From Styela clava (lineage: Eukaryota > Chordata > Ascidiacea > Stolidobranchia > Styelidae), in assembly GCF_964204865.1 (NCBI RefSeq), contig NC_135259.1, forward strand, positions 6,334,974 to 6,398,973: DNA of 64,000 bases. The letters are read 5' to 3'. Shown here piece after piece: positions 36,401 to 49,386 of this stretch (position 1 is the stretch's first letter; every line of letters starts with the position of its first letter). Below the pieces are notes generated by a model. The model ran no database searches. It was not told where the DNA came from and saw nothing but the letters and a program-made list of their open reading frames with translations. The position numbers and the translations under genes were made by a program.

Positions 36401-38539
36401 ACGGAAATCTTTAGTAAAAGGCGAAAGATTTATGCGAAAAATGAAGAGAAGCCTGAGTAACTAAAGAGCCTTCATAAAGAACTATCAAGTGGATTGTTAG
36501 GCTCCAGATTGTGATTTTTATGCGCGCGCTTGTTTTCACATTAATTTATTTCTTTTGAAAATATTTCGATTTCATTGGTTGTCTCATGTTTACTAAAATA
36601 TTTTTTTTGTATTATTATCCATTTTCTAATAACTCAAAGTTAATTGAAAACTGATGAGTTCTCCCGTAAAGTCGTGGTGTTTCAGGTCTATTAATTCATA
36701 AAACAATAAAAGTTGTGAACACAAATTAGCATTCAACAGACCTTTCTGATCTAGAGTATGAGTAAATCATGAACCCAGTACATGCTGGGCTTTAAAAATC
36801 GCAAAGACTCATTGTGTGCTCCTCTCCACGGAAATCTTTAGTAAAAGGCGAAAGATTTATGCGAAAAATGAAGAGAAGCCTGAGTAACTAAAGAGCCTTC
36901 ATAAAGAACTATCAAGTGGATTGTTAGGCTCCAGATTGTGATTTTTATGCGCGCGCTTGTTTTCACATTAATTTATTTCTTTTGAAAATATTTCGATTTC
37001 ATTGGTTGTCTCATGTTTACTAAAATATTTTTTTTTATTATTATCCATTTTCTAATAACTCAAAGTTAATTGAAAACTGATGAGTTTCCCGTAAAGTCGT
37101 GGTGTTCCAGGTCTATTAATTCATAAAACAATAAAAGTTGTGAACACAAATTAGCATTCAACAGACCTTTCTGATCTAGAGTATGAGTAAATCATAAACC
37201 CAGTACATACTGGGCTTTAAAAATCGCAAAGTCTCATTGTATGCCACTCTCCACGGAAATCTTTAGTAAAAGGCGAAAGATTTATGCGAAAAATGAAGAG
37301 AAGCCTGAATAACTAGAGAACCTTCGTAAAGACATATCAAGTGGATTGTTAAGCTCCAGATTGTGATTTTTATTCGCGCGCTTGTGTTCACATTATTTTA
37401 TTTTATTTTAGATTAACTCTGTTTCATTTATTGCCTCATGTTTACTAAAACAATTAGATTTATTATTACTAATTTTCTAATACCTAAATCAAAGTTACTT
37501 TAAAACTGAATAGTTCCCCAAAAAAAAAGTCGCGGTGTTCCAGGCCTATTAATTCATAAAAGAATAAACGTGGTGAACACAAATTAGCATTCAACAGACC
37601 TTTCTGATCAAGAGTATAAGTAAATCATGAACCCAGTACATACTGGGCTTTAAAAATCGCAAAGACTCATTGTATGCTCCTCTCTACGGAAATCTTTAGT
37701 AAAAGGCGAAAGATTTATGCGAAAAATGAAGAGAATCCTGAGTAACTGGAGACCCTTCGTAAAATCATATAAAGTGGATTGTTAGGCTCCAGATTGTGAT
37801 TTTTATCCGCGCGCTTGTTTTCACATTAATTCATTTCTTTTGAAAATATTTCGATTTCATTGGTTGTCTCATGTTTACTAAAACAGTTATATTTAATGTT
37901 ATCCATTTTCTAATGACTCAAAAGTTAATTGAAAACTGAATAGTTCTCCCGTAAAGTCGTGGTGTTCCAGGTCTATTAATTCATAAAAGAATAAAAGTTG
38001 CGAACACAAAATAGCATTCAACAGACCTTTCTGATCTAGAGTATGAGTAAATCATGAACCCAGTACATGCTGGGCTTTAAAAATCGCAAAGACTCATTGT
38101 GTGCTCCTCTCCACGGATATCTTTAGTAAAAGGCGAAAGATTTATGCGAAAAATGAAGAGAAGCCTGAGTAACTAAAGAGCCTTCATAAAGAACTATCAA
38201 GTGGATTGTTAGGCTCCAGATTGTGATTTTTATCCGCACGCTTGTTTTCACATTAATTTATTTCTTTTGAAAATATTTCGATTTCATTGGTTGTCTCATG
38301 TTTACTAAAATATTTTTTTTTTATTATTATCCATTTTCTAATAACTCAAAGTTAATTGAAAACTGATGGGTTCTCCCGTAAAGTCGTGGTGTTCCAGGTC
38401 TATTAATTCATAAAAGAATAAAAGTTGTGAACACAAATTAGCATTCAACAGACCTTTCTGATCTAGAGTATGAGTAAATCATGAACCCAGTACATACTGG
38501 GCTTTAAAAATCGCAAAGACTCACTGTATGCTCCTCTCC

Positions 38540-38839
38540 ACGGAAATCTTTAGTAAAAGGCGAAAGATTTATGCGAAAAATGAAGAGAAGCCTGAGTAAC
38601 TAGAGAACCTTCGTAAAGACATATCAAGTGGATTGTTAAGCTCCAGATTGTGATTTTTATTCGCGCGCTTGTGGTGTTCCATATCGTGGTGTTCTAGGTC
38701 TATTAATTCATAAAAGAATAAAAGTTGTGAACACAAATTAGCATTCAACAGACCTTTCTGATCTAGAGTATGAGTAAATCATGAACCCAGTACATACTAT
38801 GCTTTAAAAATCGCAAAGACTCATTGTGTGCTCCTCTCC
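38540..38839 (+). repeat. T monomer 9 (variant junction)
   Basis: Junction at 38671-38696 with the same 'ccatatcg' and 'gttctagg' changes as T monomer 7, plus private 'tactatgc' in its tail. Confidence 0.93.
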
Positions 38840-39266
38840 ACGGAAATCTTTAGTAAAAGGCGAAAGATTTATGCGAAAAATGAAGAGAAGCCTGAGTAAC
38901 TAAAGAGCCTTCATAAAGAACTATCAAGTGGATTGTTAGGCTCCAGATTGTGATTTTTATCCGCGCGCTTGTTTTCACATTAATTTATTTCTTTTGAAAA
39001 TATTTCGATTTCATTGGTTGTCTCATGTTTACTAAAACAGTTATATTTAATATTATCCATTTTCTAATAACTCAAAAGTTAATTGAAAACTGAATAGTTC
39101 TCCCGTAAAGTCGTGGTGTTCCAGGTCTATTAATTCATAAAAGAATAAAAGTTGCGAACACAAAATAGCATTCAACAGACCATTCTGATCTAGAGTATGA
39201 GTAAATCATGAACCCAGTACATGCTGGGCTTTAAAAATCGCAAAGACTCATTGTGTGCTCCTCTCC

Positions 39267-42200
39267 ACGAAAATCTTAGTAAAAGGCGAAAGATTTATGC
39301 GAAAAATGAAGAGAAGCCTGAGTAACTTAAGAGCCTTCATAAAGAACTATCAAGTGGATTGTTAGGCTCCAGATTGTGATTTTTATGCGCGCGCTTGTTT
39401 TCACATTAATTTATTTCTTTTGAAAATATTTCGATTTCATTGGTTGTCTCATGTTTACTAAAATATTTTTTTTTATTATTATCCATTTTCTAATAACTCA
39501 AAGTTAATTGAAAACTGATGAGTTCTCCCGTAAAGTCGTGGTGTTCCAGGTCTATTAATTCATAAAACAATAAAAGTTGTGAACACAAATTAGCATTCAA
39601 CAGACCTTTCTGATCTAGAGTATGGGTAAACCATGAACCCAGTACATACTGGGCTTTAAAAATCGCAAAGACTCATTGTATGCTCCTCTCCACGGAAATC
39701 TTTAGTAAAAGGCGAAAGATTTATGCGAAAAATGAAGAGAAGCCTGAATAACTAGAGAACCTTCGTAAAGACATATCAAATGGATTGTTAAGCTCCAGAT
39801 TGTGATTTTTATTCGCGCGCTTGTGTTCACATTATTTTATTTTATTTTAGATTAACTCTATTTCATTTATTGCCTCATGTTTACTAAAACAATTAGTCTT
39901 ATTATTACTAATTTTCTAATACCTAAATCAAAGTTACTTTAAAACTGAATAGTTCCCCCAAAAAAGTCGCGGTGTTCCAGGCCTATTAATTCATAAAAGA
40001 ATAAACGTGGTGAACACAAATTAGCATTCAACAGACCTTTCTGATCAAGAGTATAAGTAAATCATGAACCCAGTACATACTGGGCTTTAAAAATCGCAAA
40101 GACTCATTGTATGCTCCTCTCCACGGAAATCTTTAGTAAAAGGCGAAAGATTTATGCGAAAAATGAAGAGAAGCCTGAGTAACTAAAGAGCCCTCATAAA
40201 GAACTATCAAGTGGATTGTTAGGCTCCAGATTGTGATTTTTATCCGCGCACTTGTTTTCACATTAATGTATTTCTTTTGAAAATATTTCGATTTCATTGG
40301 TTGTCTCATGTTTACTAAAATATTTTTTTTTGTCATTATCCATTTTCTAATAACTCAAAGTTAATTGAAAACTGATGAGTTCTCCCGTAAAGTCGTGGTG
40401 TTCCAGGTCTATTAATTCATAAAACAATAAAAGTTGTGAACACAAATTAGCATTCAACAGACCTTTCTGATCTAGAGTATGAGTAAATCATGAACCCAGT
40501 ACATACCGGGCTTTAAAAATCGCAAAGACTCATTGTATACTCCTCTCCACGGAAATCTTTAGTAAAAGGCGAAAGATTTATGCGAAAAATGAAGAGAAGC
40601 CTGAATAACTAGAGAACCTTCGTAAAGACATATCAAGTGGATTGTTAAGCTCCAGATTGTGATTTTTATTCGCGCGCTTGTGTTCACATTAATTTATTTC
40701 TTTTGAAAATATTTCGATTTCATTGGTTGTCTCATGTTTACTAAAATATTTTTTTTTATTATTATCCATTTTCTAATAACTCATTTTGAAAACTGATGAG
40801 TTCTCCCGTAAAGTCGTGGTGTTCCAGGTCTATTAATTCATAAAACAATAAAAGTTGTGAACACAAATTAGCATTCAACAGACCTTTCTGATCTAGAGTA
40901 TGAGTAAATCATGAACCCAGTACATACTGGGCTTTAAAAATCGCAAAGACTCATTGTATGCTCCTCTCCACGGAAATCTTTAGTAAAAGGCGAAAGATTT
41001 ATGCGAAAAATGAAGAGAAGCCTGAATAACTAGAGAACCTTCGTAAAGACATATCAAGTGGATTGTTAAGCTCCAGATTGTGATTTTTATTCGCGCGCTT
41101 GTGTTCACATTATTTTATTTTATTTTAGATTAACTCTATTTCATTTATTGCCTCATGTTTACTAAAACAATTAGATTTATTATTACTAATTTTCTAATAC
41201 CTAAATCAAAGTTACTTTAAAACTGAATAGTTCCCCCAAAAAAGTCGCGGTGTTCCAGGCCTATTAATTCATAAAAGAATAAACGTGGTGAACACAAATT
41301 AGCATTCAACAGACCTTTCTGATCAAGAGTATAAGTAAATCATGAACCCAGTACATACTGGGCTTTAAAAATCGCAAAGACTCATTGTATGCTCCTCTCC
41401 ACGGAAATCTTTAGTAAAAGGCAAAAGATTTATGCGAAAAATGAAGAGAAGCCTGAGTAACTGGAGACCCTTCGTAAAATCATATAAAGTGGATTGTTAG
41501 GCTCCAGATTGTGATTTTTATCCGCGCGCTTGTTTTCACATTAATTCATTTCTTTTGAAAATATTTCGATTTCATTGGTTGTCTCATGTTTACTAAAACA
41601 GTTATATTTAATATTATCCATTTTCTAATGACTCAAAAGTTAATTGAAAACTGAATAGTTCTCCCGTAAAGTCGTGTTGTTCCAGGTCTATTAATTCATG
41701 AAACAATAAAAGTTGTGAACACAAATTAGCATTCAACAGACCTTTCTGATCTAGAGTATGAGTAAATCATGAACCCAGTACATGCTGGGCTTTAAAAATC
41801 GCAAAGACTCATTGTATGCTCCTCTCCACGGAAATCTATAGTAAAAGGCGAAAGATTTATGCGAAAAATGAAGAGAAGCCTGAGTAACTAAAGAGCCTTC
41901 ATAAAGAACTATCAAGTGGATTGTTAAGCTCCAGATTGTGATTTTTATTCGCGCGCTTGTGTTCACATTATTTTATTTTATTTTAGATTAACTCTATTTC
42001 ATTTATTGCCTCATGTTTTTTAAAACAATTAGATTTATTATTACTAATTTTCTAATACCTAAATCAAAGTTACTTTAAAACTGAATAGTTCCCCCAAAAA
42101 ATTCGCGGTGTTTCAGGCCTATTAATTCATAAAAGAATAAACGTGGTGAACACAAATTAGCATTCAACAGACCTTTCTGATCTAGAGTATGAGTAAATCA

Positions 42201-43112
42201 TGAACCCAGTACATACTGGGCTTTAAAAATCGCAAAGACTCATTGTATGCTCCTCTCCACGGAAATCTTTAGTAAAAGGCGAAAGATTTATGCGAAAAAT
42301 GAAGAGAAGCCTGAGTAACTGGAGAGCCTTCGTAAAATCATATAAAGTGGATTGTTAGGCTCCAGATTGTGATTTTTATCCGCGCGCTTGTTTTCACAAT
42401 AATTTATTTCTTTTGAGAATATATTGATTTCATTGGTTGTCTCATGTTTACTAAAACAGTTATATTTAATATTATCCATTTTCTAATAACTCAAAAGTTA
42501 ATTGAAAACTGAATAGTTCTCCCGTAAAGTCGTGGTGTTCCAGGTCTATTAATTCATAAAAGAATAAAAGTTGTGAACCCAAATTAGCATTCAACAGACC
42601 TTTCTGATCTAGAGTATGAGTAAATCATGAACCCAGTACATACTGGGCTTTAAAAATCGCAAAGACTCATTGTATGCTCCTCTCCACGGAAATCTTCAGT
42701 AAAAGGCGAAAGATTTATGCGAAAAATGAAGAGAAGCCTGAGTAACTGGGGAGCCTTCGTAAAATCATATAAAGTGGATTGTTAGGCTCCAGATTGTGAT
42801 TTTTATCCGCGCGCTTGTTTTCACATTAATTTATTTCTTTTGAAAATATTTCGATTTCGTTGGTTGTCTCATGTTTACTAAAACAGTTATATTTAATATT
42901 ATCCATTTTCTAATAACTCAAAAGTTAATTGAAAACTGAATAGTTCTCCCGTAAAGTCGAGGTGTTCCAGGTCTATTAATTCATAAAAGAATAAAAGTTG
43001 CAAACACAAAATAGCATTCAACAGACCTTTCTGATCTAGAGTATGAGTAAATCATGAACCCAGTACATGCTGGGCTTTAAAAACCGCAAAGACTCATTGT
43101 ATGCTCCTCTCC
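39267..43112 (+). repeat. C/B-rich zone without T units
   Basis: Units start at 39267 (A), 39692 (C), 40123 (A), 40549 (A, 421 bp), 40970 (C), 41401 (B), 41828 (C, with 'catgttttttaaaac'), 42259 (B) and 42686 (B). C and B alternate and no T unit occurs. Unit 40549 is a recombinant: a C-type head ('attcgcgcgcttgtg') runs into an A-type module, and 'actcaaagttaattg' is shortened to 'actcattttg'. The zone recurs at 54661-60644. Confidence 0.9.
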
Positions 43113-46100
43113 ACGGAAATCTTTAGTAAAAGGCGAAAGATTTATGCGAAAAATGAAGAGAAGCCTGAGTAACTAGAGAGGCTTCGTAAAATCATATAAA
43201 GTGGATTGTTAGGCTCCAGATTGTGTTTTTTATCCGCGCGCTTGTTTTCACATTAATTTGTTTCTTTTGAGAATATTTCGATTTCATTGGTCGTCTCATG
43301 TTTACTAAAACATTTTTTTTATTATTATCCATTTTCTAATAGCTCAAAGTTAATTGAAAATAGAATAGTTCTCCCATAAAGTCGTGGTGTTCCAGGTCTA
43401 TTAATTCATAAAAGAATAAAAGTTGTGAACACAAATTAGCATTCAACAGACCTTTCTGATCTAGAGTATGAGTAAATCATGAATCCAGTACATACTAGGC
43501 TTTAAAAATCGCAAAGACTCATTGTATGCTCCTCTCCACGGAAATCTTTAGTAAAAGGCGAAAGATTTTTGCGAAAAATGAAGAGAAGCCTGAATAACTA
43601 GAGAACCTTCGTAAAGACATATCAAGTGGATTGTTAAGCTCCAGATTGTGATTTTTATTCGCGCGCTTGTGTTCACATTATTTTATTTTATTTTAGATTA
43701 ACTCTATTTCATTTATTGCCTCATGTTTACTAAAACAATTAGATTTATTATTACTAATTTTCTAATACCTAAATCAAAGTTACTTCAAAACTGAATAGTT
43801 CCCCAAAAAAGTCGCGGTGTTCCAGGCCTATTAATTCATAAAAGAATAAACGTGGTGAACACAAATTAGCATTCAACAGACCTTTCTGATCAAGAGTATA
43901 AGTAAATCATGAACCCAGTACATACTGGGCTTTAAAAATCGCAAAGACTCATTGTATGCTTCTCTCCACGGAAATCTTTAGTAAAAGGCGAAAGATTTAT
44001 GCGAAAAATGAAGAGAAGCCTGAGTAACTGGATAGCCTTCGTAAATTTATATAAATAGGATTGTTAGGCTCCAGATTGTGATTTTTATCCGCGTGCTTGT
44101 TTTCACATTAATTTATTTCTTTTGAAAATATTTCGATTTCATTGGTTGTCTCATGTTTACTAAAACAGTTATATTTAATATTATCCATTTTCTAATAACT
44201 CAAAAGTTAATTGAAAACTGAATAGTTCTCCCGTAAAGTCGTGGTGTTCCAGGTCTATTATTTCATAAAAGAATAAAAGTTGCGAACACAAAATAGCATT
44301 CAACAGACCTTTCTGATCTAGAGTATGAGTAAATCATGAACCCAGTACATGCTGGGCTTTAAAAATCGCAAAGACTCATTGTATGCTTCTCTCCACGGAA
44401 ATCTTTAGTAAAAGGCGAAAGATTTATGCGAAAAATGAAGAGAAGCCTGAGTAACTAGAGAGGCTTCGTAAAATCATATAAAGTGGATTGTTAGGCTCCA
44501 GATTGTGATTTTTATCCGCGCGCTTGTTTTCACATTAATTTATTTCTTTTGAGAATATTTCGATTTCATTGGTCGTCTCATGTTTACTAAAACATTTTTA
44601 TTATTATTATCCATTTTCTAATAGCTCAAAGTTAATTGAAAATAGAATAGTTCTCCCATAAAGTCGTGGTGTTCCAGGTCTCTTAATTCATAAAAGAATA
44701 AAAGTTGTGAACACAAATTAGCATTCAACAGACCTTTCTGATCTAGAGTATAAGTAAATCATGAACCCAGTACATGCTTGGCTTTAAAAATCGCAAAGAC
44801 TCATTGTGTGCTCCTCTCCACGGAAATCTTTAGTAAAAGGCGAAAGATTTATACGAAAAATGAAGAGAAGCCTGAGTAACTAAAGAGCCTTCATAAAGAA
44901 CTATCAAGTGGATTGTTAGGCTCCAGATTGTGATTTTTATCCGCGCGCTTGTTTTCACATTAATTTATTTCTTTTGAAAATATTTCGATTTCATTGGTTG
45001 TCTCATGTTTACTAAAATATTTTTTTTTATTATTATCCATTTTCTAATAACTCAAAGTTAATTGAAAACTGATGAGTTCTCCCGTAAAGTCGTGGTGTTC
45101 CAGGTCTATTAATTCATAAAAGAATAAAAGTTGTGAACACAAATTAGCATTCAACAGACCTTTCTGATCTAGAGTATGAGTAAATCATGAACCCAGTACA
45201 TACTGGGCTTTAAAAATCGCAAAGACTCATCGTATGCTCCTCTCCACGGAAATATTTATTAAAAGCGAAAGATTTATGCGAAAAATGAAGAGAAGCCTGA
45301 ATAACTAGAGAACCTTCGTAAAGACATATCAAGTGGATTGTTAAGTTCCAGATTGTGATTTTTATTCGCGCGCTTGTGTTCATATTATTTTATTTTATTT
45401 TAGATTAACTCTATTTCATTTATTGCCTCATGTTTACTAAAACAATTAGATTTATTATTACTAATTTTCTAATACCTAAATCAAAGTTACTTTAAAACTG
45501 AATAGTTCCCCCAAAAAATTCGCGGTGTTTCAGGCCTATTAATTCATAAAAGAATAAACGTGGTGAACACAAATTAGCATTCAACAGACCTTTCTGATCT
45601 AGAGTATGAGTAAATCATGAACCCAGTACATACTGGGCTTTAAAAATCGCAAAGACTCATTGTATGCTCCTCTCCACGGAAATCTTTAGTAAAAGGCGAA
45701 AGATTCATGCGAAAAATGAAGAGAAGCCTGAGTAACTGGAGAGCCTTCGTAAAATCATATAAAGTGGATTGTTAGGCTCCAGATTGTGATTTTTATCCGC
45801 GCGCTTGTTTTCACAATAATTTATTTCTTTTGAGAATATTTTGATTTCATTGGTTGTCTCATGTTTACTAAAACAGTTTTATTTAATATTATCCATTTTC
45901 TAATAACTCAGAAGTTAATTGAAAACTGAATAGTTCTCCCGTAAAGTCGTGGTGTTCCAGGTCTATTAATTCATAAAAGAATAAAAGTTGCGAACACAAA
46001 ATAGCATTCAACAGACCTTTCTGATCTAGAGTATGAGTAAATCATGAATTCAGTACATGCGGGGCTTTAAAAATCGCAAAGACTCATTGTATGCTCCTCT

Positions 46101-46529
46101 CCAAGGAAATCTTTAGTAAAAGGCGAAAGATTTATGCGAAAAATGAAGAGAAGCCTGAGTAACTAGAGAGGCTTCGTAAAATCATTTAAAGTGGATTGTT
46201 AGGCTCCAGATTGTGATTTTTATCCGCGCGCTTGTTTTCACATTAATTTATTTCTTTTGAGAATATTTCGATTCCATTGGTTGTCTCATGTTTACTAAAA
46301 CAGTTATATTTAATATTATCCATTTTCTAATAACTCAAAAGTTAATTGAAAACTGAATAGTTCTCCCGTAAAGTCGTGGTGTTCCAGGTCTATTAATTCA
46401 TAAAAGAATAAAAGTTGCGAACACAAAATAGCATTCAACAGACCTTTCTGATCTAGAGTATAAGTAAATCATGAACCCAGTACATGCTGGGCTTTAAAAA
46501 TCGCAAAGACTCATTGTGTGCTCCTCTCC
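43113..46529 (+). repeat. 3417-bp eight-unit repeat (E'-C-B-E'-A-C-B-B)
   Basis: Units start at 43113, 43538, 43968, 44395, 44820, 45246, 45676 and 46103. The first three recur 3417 bp later (46530, 46955, 47385), with shared marks 'gaatccagtacatac', 'gatttttgcg', 'acttcaaaactg', 'gtatgcttctc' and 'aaatttatataaatagg'. The second copy is cut off when the mega-unit restarts near 47812. The same series is present again at 60645-64000. Confidence 0.92.
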
Positions 46530-47811
46530 ACGGAAATCTTTAATAAAAGGCGAAAGATTTATGCGAAAAATGAAGAGAAGCCTGAGTAACTAAAGAGCCT
46601 TCATAAAGAACTATCAAGTGGATTGTTAGGCTCCAGATTGTGATTTTTATCCGCGCGCTTGTTTTCACATTAATTTGTTTCTTTTGAGAATATTTCGATT
46701 TCATTGGTCGTCTCATGTTTACTAAAACATTTTTTTTATTATTATCCATTTTCTAATAGCTCAAAGTTAATTGAAAATAGAATAGTTCTCCCATAAAGTC
46801 GTGGTGTTCCAGGTCTATTAATTCATAAAAGAATAAAAGTTGTGAACACAAATTAGCATTCAACAGACCTTTCTGATCTAGAGTATGAGTAAATCATGAA
46901 TCCAGTACATACTAGGCTTTAAAAATCGCAAAGACTCATTGTATGCTCCTCTCCACGGAAATCTTTAGTAAAAGGCGAAAGATTTTTGCGAAAAATGAAG
47001 AGAAGCCTGAATAACTAGAGAACCTTCGTAAAGACATATCAAGTGGATTGTTAAGCTCCAGATTGTGATTTTTATTCGCGCGCTTGTGTTCACATTATTT
47101 TATTTTATTTTAGATTAACTCTATTTCATTTATTGCCTCATGTTTACTAAAACAATTAGATTTATTATTACTAATTTTCTAATACCTAAATCAAAGTTAC
47201 TTCAAAACTGAATAGTTCCCCAAAAAAGTCGCGGTGTTCCAGGCCTATTAATTCATAAAAGAATAAACGTGGTGAACACAAATTAGCATTCAACAGACCT
47301 TTCTGATCAAGAGTATAAGTAAATCATGAACCCAGTACATACTGGGCATTAAAAATCGCAAAGACTCATTGTATGCTTCTCTCCACGGAAATCTTTAGTA
47401 AAAGGCGAAAGATTTATGCGAAAAATGAAGAGAAGCCTGAGTAACTGGGTAGCCTTCGTAAATTTATATAAATAGGATTGTTAGGCTCCAGATTGTGATT
47501 TTTATCCGCGCGCTTGTTTTCACATTAATTTATTTCTTTTGAAAATATTTCGATTTCATTGGTTGTCTCATGTTTACTAAAACAGTTATATTTAATATTA
47601 TCCATTTTCTAATAACTCAAAAGTTAATTGAAAACTGAATAGTTCTCCCGTAAAGTCGTGGTGTTCCAGGTCTATTAATTCATAAAAGAATAAAAGTTGC
47701 GAACACAAAATAGCATTCAACAGACCTTTCTGATCTAGAGTATGAGTAAATCATGAACCCAGTACATGCTGGGCTTTAAAAATCGCAAAGACTCATTGTA
47801 TGCTCCTCTCC
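46530..47811 (+). repeat. Partial second copy of the 3417-bp repeat (E'-C-B)
   Basis: Three units match 43113-44394 at a constant 3417-bp offset. The next unit (47812, 424 bp) no longer follows that series but matches unit 25112, marking the mega-unit junction. Small private differences are 'gggcattaaaaatc' near 47344 and 'ctgggtagcc' near 47445. Confidence 0.9.
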
Positions 47812-49086
47812 ACGGAAATCTTTAGTAAAATGCGAAAGATTTATGCGAAAAATGAAGAGAAGCCTGAGTAACTAGAGAGGCTTCGTAAAATCATATAAAG
47901 TGGATTGTTAGGCTCCAGATTGTGATTTTTATCCGCGCGCTTGTTTTCACATTAATTTGTTTCTTTTGAGAATATTTCGATTTCATTGGTCGTCTCATGT
48001 TTACTAAAAATTTTTTTTATTATTATCCATTTTCTAATAGCTCAAAGTTAATTGAAAATAGAATAGTTCTCCCATAAAGTCGTGGTGTTCCAGGTCTATT
48101 AATTCATAAAAGAATAAAAGTTGCGAACACAAAATAGCATTCAACAGACCTTTCTGATCTAGAGTATGAGTAAATCATGAACCCAGTACATGCTGGGCTT
48201 TAAAAATCGCAAAGACTCATTGTGTGCTCCTCTCCACGGAAATCTTTAGTAAAAGGCGAAAGATTTATGCGAAAATGAAGAGAAGCCTGAGTAACTAAAG
48301 AGCCTTCATAAAGAACTATCAAGTGGATTGTTAGGCTCCAGATTGTGATTTTTATCCGCGCGCTTGTTTTCACATTAATTTATTTCTTTTGAAAATATTT
48401 TGATTTCATTGGTTGTCTCATGTTTACTAAACTATTTTTTTTTATTATTATCCATTTTCTAATAACTCAAAGTTAATTGAAAACTGATGAGTTCTCCCGT
48501 AAAGTCGTGGTGTTCCAGGTCTATTAATTCATAAAAGAATAAAAGTTGTGAACACAAATTAGCATTCAACACACCTTTCTGATCTAGAGTATGAGGAAAT
48601 CATGAACCCAGTACATACTGGGCTTTAAAAATCGCAAAGACTCATTGTATACTCCTCTCCACGGAAATTTTCAGTAAAAGGCGAAAGATTTATGCGAAAA
48701 ATGAAGAGAAACCTGAGTAACTGGAGAGCCTTCGTAAAATCATATAAAGTGGATTGTTAGGCTCCAGATTGTGATTTTTATTCGCGCGCTTGTTTTCACA
48801 TTAATTTATTTCTTTTGATAATATTTCGATTTCATTGGTTGTCTCATTTTACTAAAACAGTTATATTTAATATTATCCATTTTCTAATAACTCAAAAGTT
48901 AATTGAAAACTGAATAGTTCTCCCGTAAAGTCGTGGTGTTCCAGGTCTATTAATTCATAAAAGAATAAAAGTTGTGAACACAAATTAGCATTCAACAGAC
49001 CTTTCTGATCTAGAGTATGAGTAAATCATGAACCCAGTACATACTGGGCTTTAAAAATCGCAAAGACTCACTGTATGCTCCTCTCC

Positions 49087-49386
49087 ACGGAAATCTTTAG
49101 TAAAAGGCGAAAGATTTATGCGAAAAATGAAGAGAAGCCTGAATAACTAGAGAACCTTCGTAAAGACATATCAAGTGGATTGTTAAGCTCCAGATTGTGA
49201 TTTTTATTCGCGCGCTTGTGGTGTTCCACATCGTGGTGTTCCAGGTCTATTAATTCATAAAAGAATAAAAGTTGTGAACACAAATTAGCATTCAACAGAC
49301 CTTTCTGATCTAGAGTATAAGTAAATCATGAACCTAGTACAAGCTGGGCTTTAAAAATCGCAAAGACTCATTGTGTGCTCCTCTCC
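49087..49386 (+). repeat. T monomer 10
   Basis: Canonical junction at 49218-49243. Carries 'aacctagtacaagctgg' like T monomer 4, which lies exactly 22,700 bp upstream. Confidence 0.94.

Larger units (their letters stand above)
35250..39266 (+). repeat. 4017-bp ten-unit block, copy 2
   Basis: Units start at 35250, 35675, 36101, 36401, 36828, 37253, 37686, 38113, 38540 and 38840, reproducing copy 1 spacings; one extra a in the C unit's A-run (433 versus 432 bp) accounts for 4017. The joining unit (34823) carries 'gaccattctg', as does the equivalent unit at the end of copy 2, but ends with 'gtgtggtcc' as before copy 1, so the crossover lies between about 35166 and 35239. Private changes of this copy include 'ccgcacgcttg' near 38232 and 'tactatgc' near 38808. 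Confidence 0.94.
25112..47811 (+). repeat. ~22.7-kb mega-unit, copy 1 (55 monomers)
   Basis: From the unit at 25112, the order and lengths of the next 14 units recur exactly 22,700 bp downstream, starting at 47812. The intervening 55 monomers therefore form the top tier of repetition. It contains part of the seven-unit zone, the duplicated 4-kb block and the C/B-rich zone. The left limit is set by unit 24686 (class B') differing from its would-be counterpart at 47385 (class B), so the boundary lies in or just before the unit starting at 25112. Confidence 0.9.
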
